NCBI GenBank assembly: GCA_021414025.1
Contig: JAIOPG010000005.1
Coordinates: 248,001-312,000 of the forward strand
Length of the DNA: 64,000 bases
Direction: 5' to 3'
From: Planctomycetota bacterium
GTDB taxonomy: Bacteria > Planctomycetota > Phycisphaerae > Phycisphaerales > SM1A02
The notes below the pieces were generated by a model. It saw only the letters and a program-made list of their open reading frames with translations, was not told where the DNA came from and ran no database searches. Shown here piece by piece: positions 8,230 to 16,864 of the stretch. The position numbers were made by a program, and so were the translations under genes. Positions within the stretch are counted from its first letter, which is position 1. The number at the start of each line of letters is the position of its first letter.

Positions 8230-9237
8230 GTGACTCCCCCGGAAACTGCCGTCGATCGCGCTCTTGCGAGGCATCCCAAGCCCCTCGGCGGCGACACTGC
8301 GCGAAATCTTCCGGCCCCCAATTTCAGCCTTTCGCAGCTCATCCTGAACAATGGCGATGAGGCGCGGCAGAGCCTGCTCATCGGCAAGAAACCCGACTGG
8401 CTCCGCGCCCGCGTGCCCGGCGGCGAGGGGTATCACCGGCTCAAGTCCATCCTGGACGAACACAAGCTGCACACGGTTTGCCAGGAGGCGAGCTGCCCCA
8501 ACATGGGCGAATGCTGGAGCCGCGGCTCGGCGACGATCATGATCCTGGGCGACACCTGCACGCGAAGCTGCGGCTTCTGCAATGTAAAGACCGGCCGTCC
8601 TGCCGAGCTGGATCTGGATGAGCCGCGCCGCGTCGCGGAAAGTTTGCGCCTGATGGACCTGAAGCATGTCGTGATCACCAGCGTGAACCGCGACGAGCTG
8701 CCGGACGGCGGCGCTGAAGTGTGGGCCGAGACCATCCGACAGACCCGCGCCGCCTGTCCCGGCATGAGCATCGAGGTGCTGGTCGGAGACTTCTGCGGCG
8801 ACGAAAAGGCGATTCAGACCGTGTGCGACGCGCGGCCGCGGATCATCAGCCACAACATGGAGACGGTCCGGCGCATGCACTCCGCGGTGCGGCCGCAGGC
8901 CCGCTACGAGCGCTCGCTGGCAGTGCTGCGGCAGTTCAAGGCGAGCGGGCTGCTGACCAAGACCGGCATCATGGCCGGCATCGGCGAGCGCGACGACGAG
9001 GTGCTGGAGCTCATGGACGATGTGCGCCGCGAATCGCAGGCGGACATCCTGACCATCGGCCAGTATCTGCAACCCACGCGCAACCACCTGCCGATCGACC
9101 GCTGGGTCCGTCCCGAGCAGTTCGCCGAGTTCAAGAGTCAGGCTCTCGCCCGCGGATTCCGGATCTGCGAGAGCGGGCCGCTGGTCCGCAGCAGCTACCG
9201 CGCCGACGAGCAGGCGGCCCTGATCACCGATCGCTGA
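8230..9237 (+). CDS. lipA: lipoyl synthase
   Basis: Radical SAM enzyme that inserts two sulfurs into protein-bound octanoyl to make lipoyl groups, needed by the E2 subunit encoded at 4.1 kb. 335 residues from GTG 8230. Seen: auxiliary cluster motif Cys84-x4-Cys89-x5-Cys95 (CQEASCPNMGEC), radical SAM motif Cys110-x3-Cys114-x2-Cys117 (CTRSCGFC), SHNMETVRRMH, GIMAGIGERDDEV, and the C-terminal RSSYRAD whose serine binds the auxiliary cluster. The frame is open much further upstream but that part lies opposite the ThuA-like gene and is not lipA. The family core begins near residue 50 (IGKKPDWLRARVPGG), so the first 45 residues are a poorly conserved extension and a later start cannot be excluded. 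No lipB is in view. Confidence 0.95.
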   Translation: MTPPETAVDRALARHPKPLGGDTARNLPAPNFSLSQLILNNGDEARQSLLIGKKPDWLRARVPGGEGYHRLKSILDEHKLHTVCQEASCPNMGECWSRGSATIMILGDTCTRSCGFCNVKTGRPAELDLDEPRRVAESLRLMDLKHVVITSVNRDELPDGGAEVWAETIRQTRAACPGMSIEVLVGDFCGDEKAIQTVCDARPRIISHNMETVRRMHSAVRPQARYERSLAVLRQFKASGLLTKTGIMAGIGERDDEVLELMDDVRRESQADILTIGQYLQPTRNHLPIDRWVRPEQFAEFKSQALARGFRICESGPLVRSSYRADEQAALITDR

Positions 9238-9252
9238 AACTGGAATGATCGG

Positions 9253-10479
9253 TCACGGCGCGGGCGGCATCATGCGCCCGATCACCACGGGCTTGAGCGG
9301 AAATTCCTCAAGGCATTGGCGCAGATCTCGCAGCGTCAGCTTCTCGATGCGCTCCATCTCCTGCTCGATCGGAATCGGCGGCAGGCTGTAGGCCCACTGC
9401 GAGCCCAGCCGGTGCATGCGACCGGCGGGGCGCTCTCCGGCCAGGGCGATTCCCGTGGCAATGCGGGCCCGCGCCCGATCCAGCTCCTCCTGCTTGAGTG
9501 TCGGGCCAAGCTTGTTCATTTCGATGTGCAATCGCTTCTCGACTTCCGGCACATTCTCGCTCTGACACGCCGCGAAGACCAGATACTCGCCGAGTCCGTC
9601 GCGCCCTTCATAGGAGCAGGAGGCCTCTTCGGCAAGACCGGTCTCCACCACGCTCCAGTAGAACTTGCTGCCCTCGCGGTCGCCGACGATCTGGCTGATC
9701 AGACTGCTGGCGTAGCGGCGCATATCGCCCAGCGCCGGCGCCGCCATCATCATGCCCAGGTAGGCGCGGTTGGTGTTGGGCATGGTCTGGGTGAACTCGC
9801 TGGGCTTGGGCGTGAAGGGCGCATGCACCCGCCCCGGCTTGCCGCGCGGCCACGCTCCGCAAAGCCGCTCCGCCTCCTTGATGATCTTGTCGAAGTCAAT
9901 CTTTCCCGCGACTGCCAGCGCCATGTTGTCGGCGGCATAGCGGTTGGCGAAATACTCGGACATGTTCGGGCGCGGCAGCGCTCCCACGGTCTCCTTGGTG
10001 CCAAGCACGCGATGGGCCAGCGGATGACCCTGGTAGTAGGTCTCCATCATCTTCTCGTAGAGGCCCATGAAGGGGTTGTCCTCGTACATGGCGATCTCCT
10101 CGAGGATGACGCCGCGCTCCTCCTCGAAATCCTCGTCGCGCAGAGCGGGCCGAAGGATGTCCGAAAGAATCTCGATCGCCGTGGGCAGATGCTCCGGCAG
10201 CACGTGGGCGTGGAAGGCCGTCATCTCGCCGCTGGTGAAGGCGTTGTGGCTCGCCCCGATCTGGTCGAAGTCGTTGTTCACGTCCAAGGCGCTGCGCCGC
10301 TGCGATCCCTTGAACATCATGTGCTCGAGGAAGTGGCTCACCCCCATGATGGCGCCGGGTTCGTCCCGGGCCCCGGTGCGCACGAAAAAACCGGCCGCGG
10401 CCGTGTGCGTGGCGGGGTCGATCTCGCCGATCACCGTCAATCCGTTGGAGAGCCTCGCCTCCCGGTACTCAAAGGTCAT
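9253..10479 (-). CDS. M16 family zinc metallopeptidase
   Basis: Insulinase-like peptidase of 408 residues, the size of a bacterial single-unit M16 protein (mitochondrial processing peptidase beta type). Seen: HFLEH gives the inverted zinc motif His49-x2-Glu52-His53, and ERGVILEEIAMYEDNP about 75 residues later supplies the distal glutamate ligand. No signal peptide is visible, so it is probably cytoplasmic. The ATG at 10479 follows a -10 box TAGACT by six bases, so the mRNA is probably leaderless. It converges with lipA, 15 bases between stops. The catalytic residues are present, so it should be active on peptides; its natural substrate is unknown. Confidence 0.92.
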   Translation of the reverse strand: MTFEYREARLSNGLTVIGEIDPATHTAAAGFFVRTGARDEPGAIMGVSHFLEHMMFKGSQRRSALDVNNDFDQIGASHNAFTSGEMTAFHAHVLPEHLPTAIEILSDILRPALRDEDFEEERGVILEEIAMYEDNPFMGLYEKMMETYYQGHPLAHRVLGTKETVGALPRPNMSEYFANRYAADNMALAVAGKIDFDKIIKEAERLCGAWPRGKPGRVHAPFTPKPSEFTQTMPNTNRAYLGMMMAAPALGDMRRYASSLISQIVGDREGSKFYWSVVETGLAEEASCSYEGRDGLGEYLVFAACQSENVPEVEKRLHIEMNKLGPTLKQEELDRARARIATGIALAGERPAGRMHRLGSQWAYSLPPIPIEQEMERIEKLTLRDLRQCLEEFPLKPVVIGRMMPPAP

Positions 10480-10485
10480 GGGGCC

Positions 10486-10491
10486 AGTCTA
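10486..10491 (-). promoter_or_regulatory. -10 box TAGACT, leaderless start of M16 peptidase
   Basis: TAGACT on the minus strand, then six bases, then ATG 10479. No convincing -35 box is seen at the usual distance. Confidence 0.5.
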
Positions 10492-10618
10492 GTTTGTCCC
10501 GTGAGGGCCACGCTTATCGGGTGTTGGGCCGCGAAGGGAGCTTTGAATTCCTGCGGTTTCTCCGGGGTTTTTTCCACGAGGTATTTGCCGCGGGAAAGTT
10601 AAATAAGACTCTTGGCCC

Positions 10619-10969
10619 GTGGATTTCAAAATGGAGTCAAACCCGTCGGAGAACGCCGAGCCATTCGGCGCGTCATCCACTCTGCAAAATCGAAGGAATC
10701 AGGAGCGAGCCGCGGCCACCGGCGAGATTCTCGTCGTCTGGCACCATGAGCCGGACCAGCTCCGCGCCTACTGCACGCTGGACATCAGCGAGAAGGGCGC
10801 CAGGATTTCAACCAGCTGCTTCCTGTCGGAGGGATTGACCGGGCTCACGCTGATCCATCGCCCGACGGGAATTCGGATCGACCGGCCATCGATGGTGGCT
10901 TGGTGTCATCCAGTGCGAGATGCCGGCGGACGGCTGGAGCACTACGAAGCGGGCATCCGCTTCTTCTGA
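10619..10969 (+). CDS. PilZ-domain protein
   Basis: 116 residues, a single PilZ-type domain, the cyclic-di-GMP receptor fold. Seen: RRNQER carries the RxxxR motif (Arg26, Arg30), then about 25 residues later LDISEKGARIS gives the DxSxxG motif (Asp55, Ser57, Gly60), and the chain ends HYEAGIRFF, the usual last strand of PilZ. All c-di-GMP binding residues are therefore present. The start may be GTG 10619 (AAGACT eight bases before it) or ATG 10631. A REC-GGDEF protein with an intact catalytic and inhibitory site is encoded about 1 kb away on the other strand, so the two may share a c-di-GMP circuit (inference). Confidence 0.8.
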   Translation: MDFKMESNPSENAEPFGASSTLQNRRNQERAAATGEILVVWHHEPDQLRAYCTLDISEKGARISTSCFLSEGLTGLTLIHRPTGIRIDRPSMVAWCHPVRDAGGRLEHYEAGIRFF

Positions 10970-10991
10970 CGCACAACACAATTTGATCTGA

Positions 10992-11747
10992 TCAGCGCGT
11001 GGCCGAGCGGGAGCGGGTCGGTTTCTGCGCGCTCGCGGGCAGCTCGCCGAACACCGCGGCCATGGTCATCGGCTCCTCGCCAAGAACATTCCGCAGATGG
11101 GCGGCCAGCAGGCGGTTGGCGCGGTTGAGGCTCTCCTCGTCGCCGACCGGATCCTGGTTGACCGCCAGCGACTCGAGCGCCTGAAGCGTGCCGCGCCGGA
11201 TGCGCCAGTGGCCCGCGTCGCCCATGTCGCGCAGGAATTTTCCACCTACCGGATCGAAGGCGAGGGTGGCCGCGCCGGGATCGGGATTCGTCAACTCCGG
11301 ACGCCAACCCGTCTCTTCCAGCAACGACCATTGAAAGCGCAAAAGCGATGGTGTCGGAGTCGCTCCCCGCTGAAGCGAGCGCAGGAGATGCAGCGTGGTC
11401 TCATAGAGCACCGGGTGCGGATCGAAGACCGGAAGCATCCGGTGCAGCATGTCGGCCACGTACCAGCCTGAACGATTGGCCTCGAGATTGTCTCGGAGCC
11501 TTGGAAAAGTCTCGCGCACATCCCATTCCGTCAGTGTTGCCAGGTCGCTCTCGCGCTTGAGCAGGAATCCGATTTCGCCCGTCGAAAGCACATCGAAGCC
11601 GCCCGAAAATTTTCCCTTGTCGCGCTTCGCCCCCTTGGCCAGGCCGCGCAAGATTCCGCTGCCCCGGGTGAAAAGCACCACGGTCTGGCTTGTCTCAGAC
11701 CAATCCCAATGTCTCAGGCAGATGGCTTCGTCGATGGTCGCGGACAC
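10992..11747 (-). CDS. recO: DNA repair protein RecO
   Basis: RecO helps load RecA at gaps with RecF/RecR and anneals single strands. 251 residues from GTG 11747. Seen: N-terminal OB-fold pattern (EAICLRHWDWSETSQTVVLFTRGSGILRGLAKGAKR, read in parts, is typical), then the helical domain with LLRFQWSLLEETGW near the middle. The zinc cysteines of some RecO proteins are absent. The GTG lies two bases after the stop of the REC-GGDEF gene, so translation is probably coupled; an upstream in-frame extension to 11867 runs inside the GGDEF gene and is not used. It converges with the PilZ gene with 22 bases between. Confidence 0.85.
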   Translation of the reverse strand: MSATIDEAICLRHWDWSETSQTVVLFTRGSGILRGLAKGAKRDKGKFSGGFDVLSTGEIGFLLKRESDLATLTEWDVRETFPRLRDNLEANRSGWYVADMLHRMLPVFDPHPVLYETTLHLLRSLQRGATPTPSLLRFQWSLLEETGWRPELTNPDPGAATLAFDPVGGKFLRDMGDAGHWRIRRGTLQALESLAVNQDPVGDEESLNRANRLLAAHLRNVLGEEPMTMAAVFGELPASAQKPTRSRSATR

Positions 11748-11749
11748 GG

Positions 11750-12703
11750 TCAGGACTTGCCGGAGGCGCCGCTTTTTCCACCCTGCGCGTCGCGCGGAAC
11801 GCGGGCCGCGGCCTCCACGCGATTGCGGCCCGACTGCTTGGCCCGGTAGAGCGCGGTGTCGGCGCACTTGAGCATGGCCTCCGGCGTGATCTCGCCCGCG
11901 ATGCAGTCGGTGTCGCAGACCCCGAAGCTCGCCGTGACCACCAGATCCGGATTGCCCGGCCAGACGACGGATTCGATCGCCATCCGGAGCCGCTCCGCCA
12001 CCTCGCGGCCGCGGTCGATGTTGGTGGAGGAGAGCACCAGTCCAAACTCCTCGCCGCCATAGCGGCAGGCGGTGTCGCCGGTGCGGCCGCTGGAAAGAAT
12101 CTGCGCCACCTTTTCCAGCACGATGTCGCCGAAGGGATGGCCGAACTGGTCGTTGAGCCTCTTGAAGCGGTCGATGTCGCAGAGCGCCAGCGTGAGCGGG
12201 CGCTGGTGCCGCTTGGCCTCGGAGATTTCCTGCACCAGGCGCTGGTCGAAGTAGCGGCGGTTCCAGAGGCCGGTGAGCCCGTCGAGCTGGGCCCGCTGCT
12301 CCAGCATCTTCACCAGTCGCTGTGTTCGCAGTGCGCTGCGCACCCGCGCCTTGAGTTCGAAGGACTCGAAGGGCTTGGTGATGAAGTCAATGGCGCCCAT
12401 GTCCAGACCGCGCACGCGATCCATCGGCTCGCCCGTGCCGCTGATGAAGATGACCGCGATATTGCGCGTCTCGGGATCCTCCTTCAATTTCTCCAGCAGC
12501 TCGAATCCATTCATGCCCTCCATGGCGATGTCCAGCAGCACGACCTCGGGCTGCCACGCGCGGGCCTTCTTCAAACCCTCCGCGGCGCTGATCTCGGTCT
12601 GCAGCTCCAGGTTTTCCCCCTGCAGGCGCGCCTCGAGCAGTCGATGGATCAATTCCGAATCATCGATCGCGAGCAGTCGCGGAATGGGATTCTCTTCAGC
12701 CAT
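11750..12703 (-). CDS. response regulator with diguanylate cyclase (REC-GGDEF)
   Basis: 317 residues: a receiver domain (about 8-125) and a GGDEF domain (about 140-305) that makes cyclic di-GMP from GTP, a PleD-like short form. Seen: receiver acidic pair Asp14-Asp15, phosphorylated Asp58 (LLDIAMEG), Thr/Ser90 region (FISGTG) and Lys110 (TKPF); cyclase signature GGEEF at 216-220 with RTGD five residues before it, which is an intact RxxD inhibitory site. So synthesis is likely phosphorylation-gated and product-inhibited. The Hpt gene ends three bases upstream and recO starts two bases downstream: a three-gene operon. The Hpt protein is the natural phosphate donor candidate; no histidine kinase is encoded nearby. 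Confidence 0.93.
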   Translation of the reverse strand: MAEENPIPRLLAIDDSELIHRLLEARLQGENLELQTEISAAEGLKKARAWQPEVVLLDIAMEGMNGFELLEKLKEDPETRNIAVIFISGTGEPMDRVRGLDMGAIDFITKPFESFELKARVRSALRTQRLVKMLEQRAQLDGLTGLWNRRYFDQRLVQEISEAKRHQRPLTLALCDIDRFKRLNDQFGHPFGDIVLEKVAQILSSGRTGDTACRYGGEEFGLVLSSTNIDRGREVAERLRMAIESVVWPGNPDLVVTASFGVCDTDCIAGEITPEAMLKCADTALYRAKQSGRNRVEAAARVPRDAQGGKSGASGKS

Positions 12704-12706
12704 GAC

Positions 12707-13075
12707 TCAAGTGTGCCTTGAAACGCCCCGCCCTGCATGCACGCGGCGGAGGATGTTGGTGAACTCGTCGAAGCGGACCTTGACCGCGGCCGGCCATGCA
12801 TCGTCGGAGGCGCGGAGCGATTTTTCCAGCGCCAGTGCCGACACCGTGATGACCGAGAAGCCGTAGCCGCCGCCCGCCCCCTTGAGCTGGTGGACCAGTT
12901 TGCCGAACTCATCCTTGTTTCCAGCGGCGTGACATTTTTCCAGGGCGGCGATTCTCTGGGGCAGTTCCTCCAGAAAAATCTGGATGATCTCCACCATCGT
13001 CTCGTCCGCCAGGTAATCGCTCAGAATGGGCGGGCCCGCCGCAGGGGTTGGAATGGGGTTTGGGTCTTGCGGCAT
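12707..13075 (-). CDS. histidine phosphotransfer (Hpt) protein
   Basis: 122-residue free-standing Hpt domain that would carry phosphate between a kinase and a receiver. Seen: a proline-rich N-terminus, then DETMVEIIQIFLEELPQRIAAL and the phosphorylated-histidine motif LVHQLKGAGGGYGF with His62, the classic H-x-L-K-G. The start is taken as ATG 13075; the frame also allows a TTG at 13096 that adds seven residues. It ends three bases before the REC-GGDEF gene, so the two are co-translated and probably form donor and acceptor. The upstream side is divergent to the RNase Z-like gene; TAAACT about 21 bases before the ATG is a possible -10 box. Confidence 0.87.
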   Translation of the reverse strand: MPQDPNPIPTPAAGPPILSDYLADETMVEIIQIFLEELPQRIAALEKCHAAGNKDEFGKLVHQLKGAGGGYGFSVITVSALALEKSLRASDDAWPAAVKVRFDEFTNILRRVHAGRGVSRHT

Positions 13076-13185
13076 TGGAAATAATTCGATTTTCAAAGTT
13101 TATTCAATGTTTCGGCTCCAAAAACGCTACACTCCGACTTTTTCACGCCCAACCGCGCGAAAGCGCCGTTCGAGGAGATTCCACG

Positions 13186-14130
13186 ATGGTTCCAAAGCCT
13201 CCGCCCAGAGAAGGGCAATTGGGCTTTCTCTATTTGCCCCCCTACCGCATTCAGGGGGTGAGCGTCGCGGGCGAGCAGGCCGTGGTGCATGTGCCCGAAT
13301 TGGACATTGTCTTTGACATCGGCCTCTGTCCGCGTGCAAGTCTCGTTGCCGGAACGGTTTGCCTGAGCCATGCGCACATGGACCACGTCGCGGGGCTTCC
13401 CTATTGGTTCAGCCAGCGGGCCTTTCAAAAGCTCGGCACCGGACGCGTGCTTTGCCATCCCAAGCTGGTCCGTCCGCTGAAGGTGATGATGGAATCGTGG
13501 ATCGACCTCGAGCGCCAAAAGACACCACATGAAATTGTGGGCATCGAACCGGACAGCCACTACGCGTTGCGCCCGAATTTGAATGTGCGCGCCATCGAGG
13601 TCAGTCACTCGGCGCCGACCCTCGGCTTCAGCGTGATCGAGAATCGGAGCAAACTCAAGGATGAGTTCCAGGGACTGCCGCAGGATCGTCTGCGCGAATT
13701 GAAGATGTCCGGCACCGACATCACGCGCACCACCGAGATTCCGCTGGTGGCCTACACCGGCGACACGGAAGTCGGTCCCTTCCTCTATCGCGATGAGTTC
13801 GCCAAGGCTAAGATCGTGATCACCGAATGCACCTTCTTTGAAAAGGAGCACCGGGATCGCGCTCGTGTGGGCCGGCACATCCATGTGGACGATCTTCTGC
13901 CGCTGATGGAGGCGTGGAAAGCGGAGTCGGTGGTGATCGTGCACATCAGCCGCCGCACCAATCTTCAATTCGCACGCGAGCGGCTGAACGAAGCCCTGGG
14001 TTCGCACATGGATCGCGTCCACATCCTGATGGATCACCGCGCCAACCGGCAGCGCCTCGAGCGGCAGGTGCTCGAGAGCGGCGATCGGGACGAAAACAAA
14101 ATTCCGGATCCTCCGCCGATCGAGAAATAA
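13186..14130 (+). CDS. RNase Z-like metallo-beta-lactamase-fold hydrolase
   Basis: 314 residues. Metallo-beta-lactamase fold with the zinc motif SHAHMDHVAG (His62, His64, Asp66, His67), a following VSHSAPTLGF histidine, AYTGDTEVGPF for the bridging aspartate and VIVHISRR near the end. This pattern matches the RNase Z/ElaC group, which trims tRNA 3' ends, but the protein could also be a related phosphodiesterase. ATG 13186 is chosen because GAGGAG lies 8 bases upstream; the open frame before it (from 13048) runs opposite the Hpt gene. It stands alone, between the divergent Hpt operon and dnaA, whose promoter begins about 30 bases after its stop. Confidence 0.85.
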   Translation: MVPKPPPREGQLGFLYLPPYRIQGVSVAGEQAVVHVPELDIVFDIGLCPRASLVAGTVCLSHAHMDHVAGLPYWFSQRAFQKLGTGRVLCHPKLVRPLKVMMESWIDLERQKTPHEIVGIEPDSHYALRPNLNVRAIEVSHSAPTLGFSVIENRSKLKDEFQGLPQDRLRELKMSGTDITRTTEIPLVAYTGDTEVGPFLYRDEFAKAKIVITECTFFEKEHRDRARVGRHIHVDDLLPLMEAWKAESVVIVHISRRTNLQFARERLNEALGSHMDRVHILMDHRANRQRLERQVLESGDRDENKIPDPPPIEK

Positions 14131-14158
14131 TTTTCTTGGCAAAAAGTTTTGAATTTGG

Positions 14159-14187
14159 TTGACGAGGGGTCGAACTGGTTTTACATT
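14159..14187 (+). promoter_or_regulatory. sigma70-type promoter of dnaA
   Basis: TTGACG at 14159-14164, a 17-base spacer, and TACATT at 14182-14187. This is the best -35/-10 pair I see in the window. It would give a leader of about 120 bases before the dnaA ATG at 14314, unlike the many leaderless starts nearby. Confidence 0.6.
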
Positions 14188-14313
14188 GGCTCGCCGCACC
14201 TTGTCACGGATTTCATCGTGTGTGATGTTGTTCTTCACGCTGTGTTGCCGAATCGAATGGACGCGATTCATCAACGGCCTGCTTGCCGGATTCCCTCTAC
14301 GAAGGCTTGAACA

Positions 14314-15735
14314 ATGTCCATGGCCGATGAAGAACTTCGAGAGAAAATGTACGCCTATCTCAGGCGACACCATCCCGAAGTGTGCCGCCACTGGTTCGAT
14401 CAAATTCGCGTCGCGGGAGTCTCGGGCGGCCTGCTGCGCCTGATCGTCGACGAGCCGGTTCGCCTCAAGTACCTGCAGCGCACCTGCGTCGCCTCCTTCA
14501 CCGAGGCCGCCCAGGCCGCGTCCGGGCGCCTGATGACGGTTCGCTTCGTGGGATCGGATGTGGAGAAGGTCGACACCTCCGTCAAACTGGTCCGCTCCGC
14601 CAATTCCAATGGAAGCGAGGGCTTCTCCGAGACGCCGATCCTGCTCGACGAGCAGATGCTGCTGAGCCCGGACTATTCCTTCGATTCCTTCGTGGTCGGG
14701 CCGGGCAACCGGCTGGCCCACGCCGCCGCCTTTGCCGTGACCTCCAAGCTGGGCCGCGCCTACAACCCATTCTTCGTGCATGGAGCCGTCGGATTGGGCA
14801 AGACCCACCTGCTCCAGGCCATCTGCCAGTCGACGCTGCGCGCCCAGCCGGCGGCGCGCATCCTCTACATCAGCTGCAACACCTTCATGGACGCCTTCCA
14901 CGATTGCGTGAAGGCGGGGCGCATGAGTGAGTTCCGCCACCGCTTCCGCAACGTCGACCTGCTGGTGCTGGACGATGTGCACTTCCTGTCCAAGCGCGAG
15001 CAGACTCAGGAGGAGTTCTTCCACACCTTCAACATGCTGCACCAGTCTGGGCGGCAGATCGTGCTGAGTTCCGACGCGGCCCCCTCCGAGATCCCCGACC
15101 TTGAAGAGCGCCTGGTCAGCCGCTTCAACAGCGGACTCGTGGCCCGCATCGACCGCCCCTGCTACGAGACGCGCGTCGCCATCCTGAAGTCCAAGGCGCG
15201 CCTGCACGACCTGCAGCTTCCCGACGACGTGCCTGCCTACGTCGCCGCGCGGATCGATTCGAACATCCGCGAGCTTGAGGGTGCCCTCACCAAGATCCGC
15301 GGCGTAGCGCTGGCGCTGGGCCGGCCCATCGACCTTGACCTGGCCAAAGAGGCGCTGGGCGTCGCGGTGCTTGCCTCGGGATCAAAGAACAACCAGCCCT
15401 CGATGCAGACCATTCTGGATTCAGTCGCGCGTTACTACGATGTGAAACTGACCGACCTGCTGGGGAAGCGCCGCCACAAGAGCGTGGTGCTGCCGCGGCA
15501 GGTCTGCATGTGGCTGGCGCGGCGACACACGCGCTACAGCCTGGAGGAGATCGGCGGCTATCTCGGCGGCCGCGACCACACCACCGTGCTCCATGCGGTC
15601 CGCACCGTCACCGCGCGAAGCGGGATGGATGAATGCCTGCGCACCGATGTCGAGCGCCTGGAGGAGGGATTGCGGGTTTCCGATGCCTTCCCGACAACTT
15701 CTCCACAGCCTGCCGTGGGTCGCGAGGTGTTGTGA
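14314..15735 (+). CDS. dnaA: chromosomal replication initiator DnaA
   Basis: Binds DnaA boxes at oriC and opens the origin in its ATP form. 473 residues. Seen: short N-terminal domain I (about 1-85), a brief linker, domain III with Walker A VHGAVGLGKTHL (about 155-166), Walker B LLVLDDVHFL (216-225), the sensor stretch ELEGALTKI (320-328), and domain IV with GGRDHTTVLHAV (418-429), the DNA-binding signature. No dnaN, recF or gyrB follows, so the classical origin cluster is broken up, as often in planctomycetes. A candidate origin lies directly after the stop codon. Alternative start ATG 14320 (third codon) is possible. Confidence 0.97.
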   Translation: MSMADEELREKMYAYLRRHHPEVCRHWFDQIRVAGVSGGLLRLIVDEPVRLKYLQRTCVASFTEAAQAASGRLMTVRFVGSDVEKVDTSVKLVRSANSNGSEGFSETPILLDEQMLLSPDYSFDSFVVGPGNRLAHAAAFAVTSKLGRAYNPFFVHGAVGLGKTHLLQAICQSTLRAQPAARILYISCNTFMDAFHDCVKAGRMSEFRHRFRNVDLLVLDDVHFLSKREQTQEEFFHTFNMLHQSGRQIVLSSDAAPSEIPDLEERLVSRFNSGLVARIDRPCYETRVAILKSKARLHDLQLPDDVPAYVAARIDSNIRELEGALTKIRGVALALGRPIDLDLAKEALGVAVLASGSKNNQPSMQTILDSVARYYDVKLTDLLGKRRHKSVVLPRQVCMWLARRHTRYSLEEIGGYLGGRDHTTVLHAVRTVTARSGMDECLRTDVERLEEGLRVSDAFPTTSPQPAVGREVL

Positions 15736-15971
15736 ACAAGTTGTCGGTTTTGTCCAGTTGATGTCAGTCTTTTTGACTGCAATAACCTTTTGCGGCCACG
15801 CATCGAAGGTGAATGGTTTCCATCGAATCGGCGCGAAGCCAAACGAACGCCCGTCGACAGGTCGTTCATTGGGCAACAACCCCCTAAGCCTTTATGCGTG
15901 CGGTTCTTCGATTCGCTCCGATTGAGTTGTCCACAAATCGAAAGGGCCTCTATCTATGACTATGAATAGAT
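15699..15971. other. candidate replication origin (DnaA-box cluster)
   Basis: The 287-base gap after dnaA plus the end of its coding region holds several near-matches to the DnaA box TTATCCACA: TTCTCCACA at 15699-15707, TGTGAACAA at 15731-15739 (reverse orientation), TTGTCCAGT at 15750-15758 and TTGTCCACA at 15927-15935. A short inverted repeat ATCTAT / ATAGAT (15952-15957 and 15966-15971) lies in a more AT-rich part. No other gene is seen in the gap. Location beside dnaA supports oriC, but no long AT-rich unwinding element is obvious and GC skew could not be computed. Confidence 0.45.
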
Positions 15972-16001
15972 CAATGGATGAACGCAGAACAGAGGAAGCC
16001 A

Positions 16002-16030
16002 CCAAATAACGAGAGCTTCGTGTTATTTGG
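16002..16030 (-). terminator. hairpin at the 3' end of mutM
   Basis: CCAAATAAC (16002-16010) is perfectly complementary to GTTATTTGG (16022-16030) around an 11-base loop. The distal arm includes the mutM stop codon. It is AT-rich and lacks a strong T-run, so it may be a weak terminator or a processing stem that also shields the origin region from mutM transcription. Confidence 0.4.
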
Positions 16031-16856
16031 CGGTTCTTCGAGGCTGGCAGCGGGGACAAAACACGGTCGTGCGCTGCTGGCAGACGATCTGCTTCAGGAG
16101 AGTCCCGCAGACCCTGCAGGGCTCAGCGCCGCGACCATAGACCTGGTGCCGGCTCTGGTAGGTGCCGGCCTTCCCAGAGGCGTTGGAGTGGTCCTGAATG
16201 GTCGACCCGCCGCCACGAATGGACGCCTTCAGGATGATCCGAAGTCGAACGACCAGGCGCTCCAGCTCCTTCAATGAAAGAGTTCCGCACGTTCGCAGTG
16301 GATGAATGCCCGACTGAAAGAGCGACTCATCGGCGTAGATGTTGCCGACGCCCGCCGTGACCGACTGGTCGAGCAGCGCGGCCTTCACGGCCCGCTTTCC
16401 ATTCTTGAATTTCTCCTGGAGTTGCTTCGCCGTGACGGCCAGCGCGTCCGGACCGAGATCGGACCACCGCTCCCGCACCTCGCCCATGTCCCGGCAGGGC
16501 CGCACGAAGCCGAAGCGCCGCGGATCCTTGTGGTGAAGTTCGAACGTCTTTCCGTCGCGGCACAGGATCCAGCGAACATGCACGTGGGCGGCGCGGCCTG
16601 ACCCGAGAGGCACCAGGCCAAGAGAGCCGCTCATCCCCATGTGAAAGAGCATCGCGCGGCCGCACTCGGACTCCAGGGCGAAATGCTTTCCGATCCGATG
16701 CACCCGCGCGATCACCAGTCCCTCGAAGAGGGCGGCCGGAGTGCGCGAGCCACGGATGAAACCCGGCCGGTGGACGTGTGCATGGCGGACCTTCGCCCCG
16801 ACGCAATGCCGGATCAAACCCCTGCAAATCGTCTCGACTTCGGGAAGTTCCGGCAC
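16023..16856 (-). CDS. mutM: formamidopyrimidine-DNA glycosylase
   Basis: Base-excision repair enzyme removing 8-oxoguanine and ring-opened purines, with AP lyase activity. 277 residues from GTG 16856. Seen: PELPEVETICRGL right after the start, so Pro2/Glu3 provide the catalytic N-terminus once Met is removed; IGKHF for the conserved lysine; the helix-two-turn-helix region with DQSVTAGVGNIYADESLF; and a C-terminal zinc finger CRVC...CPRC. All catalytic parts are present. The start codon is 22 bases from that of moxR on the other strand, and the two share a TATA-like -10 region. Confidence 0.96.
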   Translation of the reverse strand: MPELPEVETICRGLIRHCVGAKVRHAHVHRPGFIRGSRTPAALFEGLVIARVHRIGKHFALESECGRAMLFHMGMSGSLGLVPLGSGRAAHVHVRWILCRDGKTFELHHKDPRRFGFVRPCRDMGEVRERWSDLGPDALAVTAKQLQEKFKNGKRAVKAALLDQSVTAGVGNIYADESLFQSGIHPLRTCGTLSLKELERLVVRLRIILKASIRGGGSTIQDHSNASGKAGTYQSRHQVYGRGAEPCRVCGTLLKQIVCQQRTTVFCPRCQPRRTAK

Positions 16857-16864
16857 GCTGGAAC

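Noticed and set aside
13093-15207. A 704-codon minus-strand frame across dnaA and the RNase Z-like gene
   Set aside because: Antisense to two clear genes; no homology pattern and no start signal.
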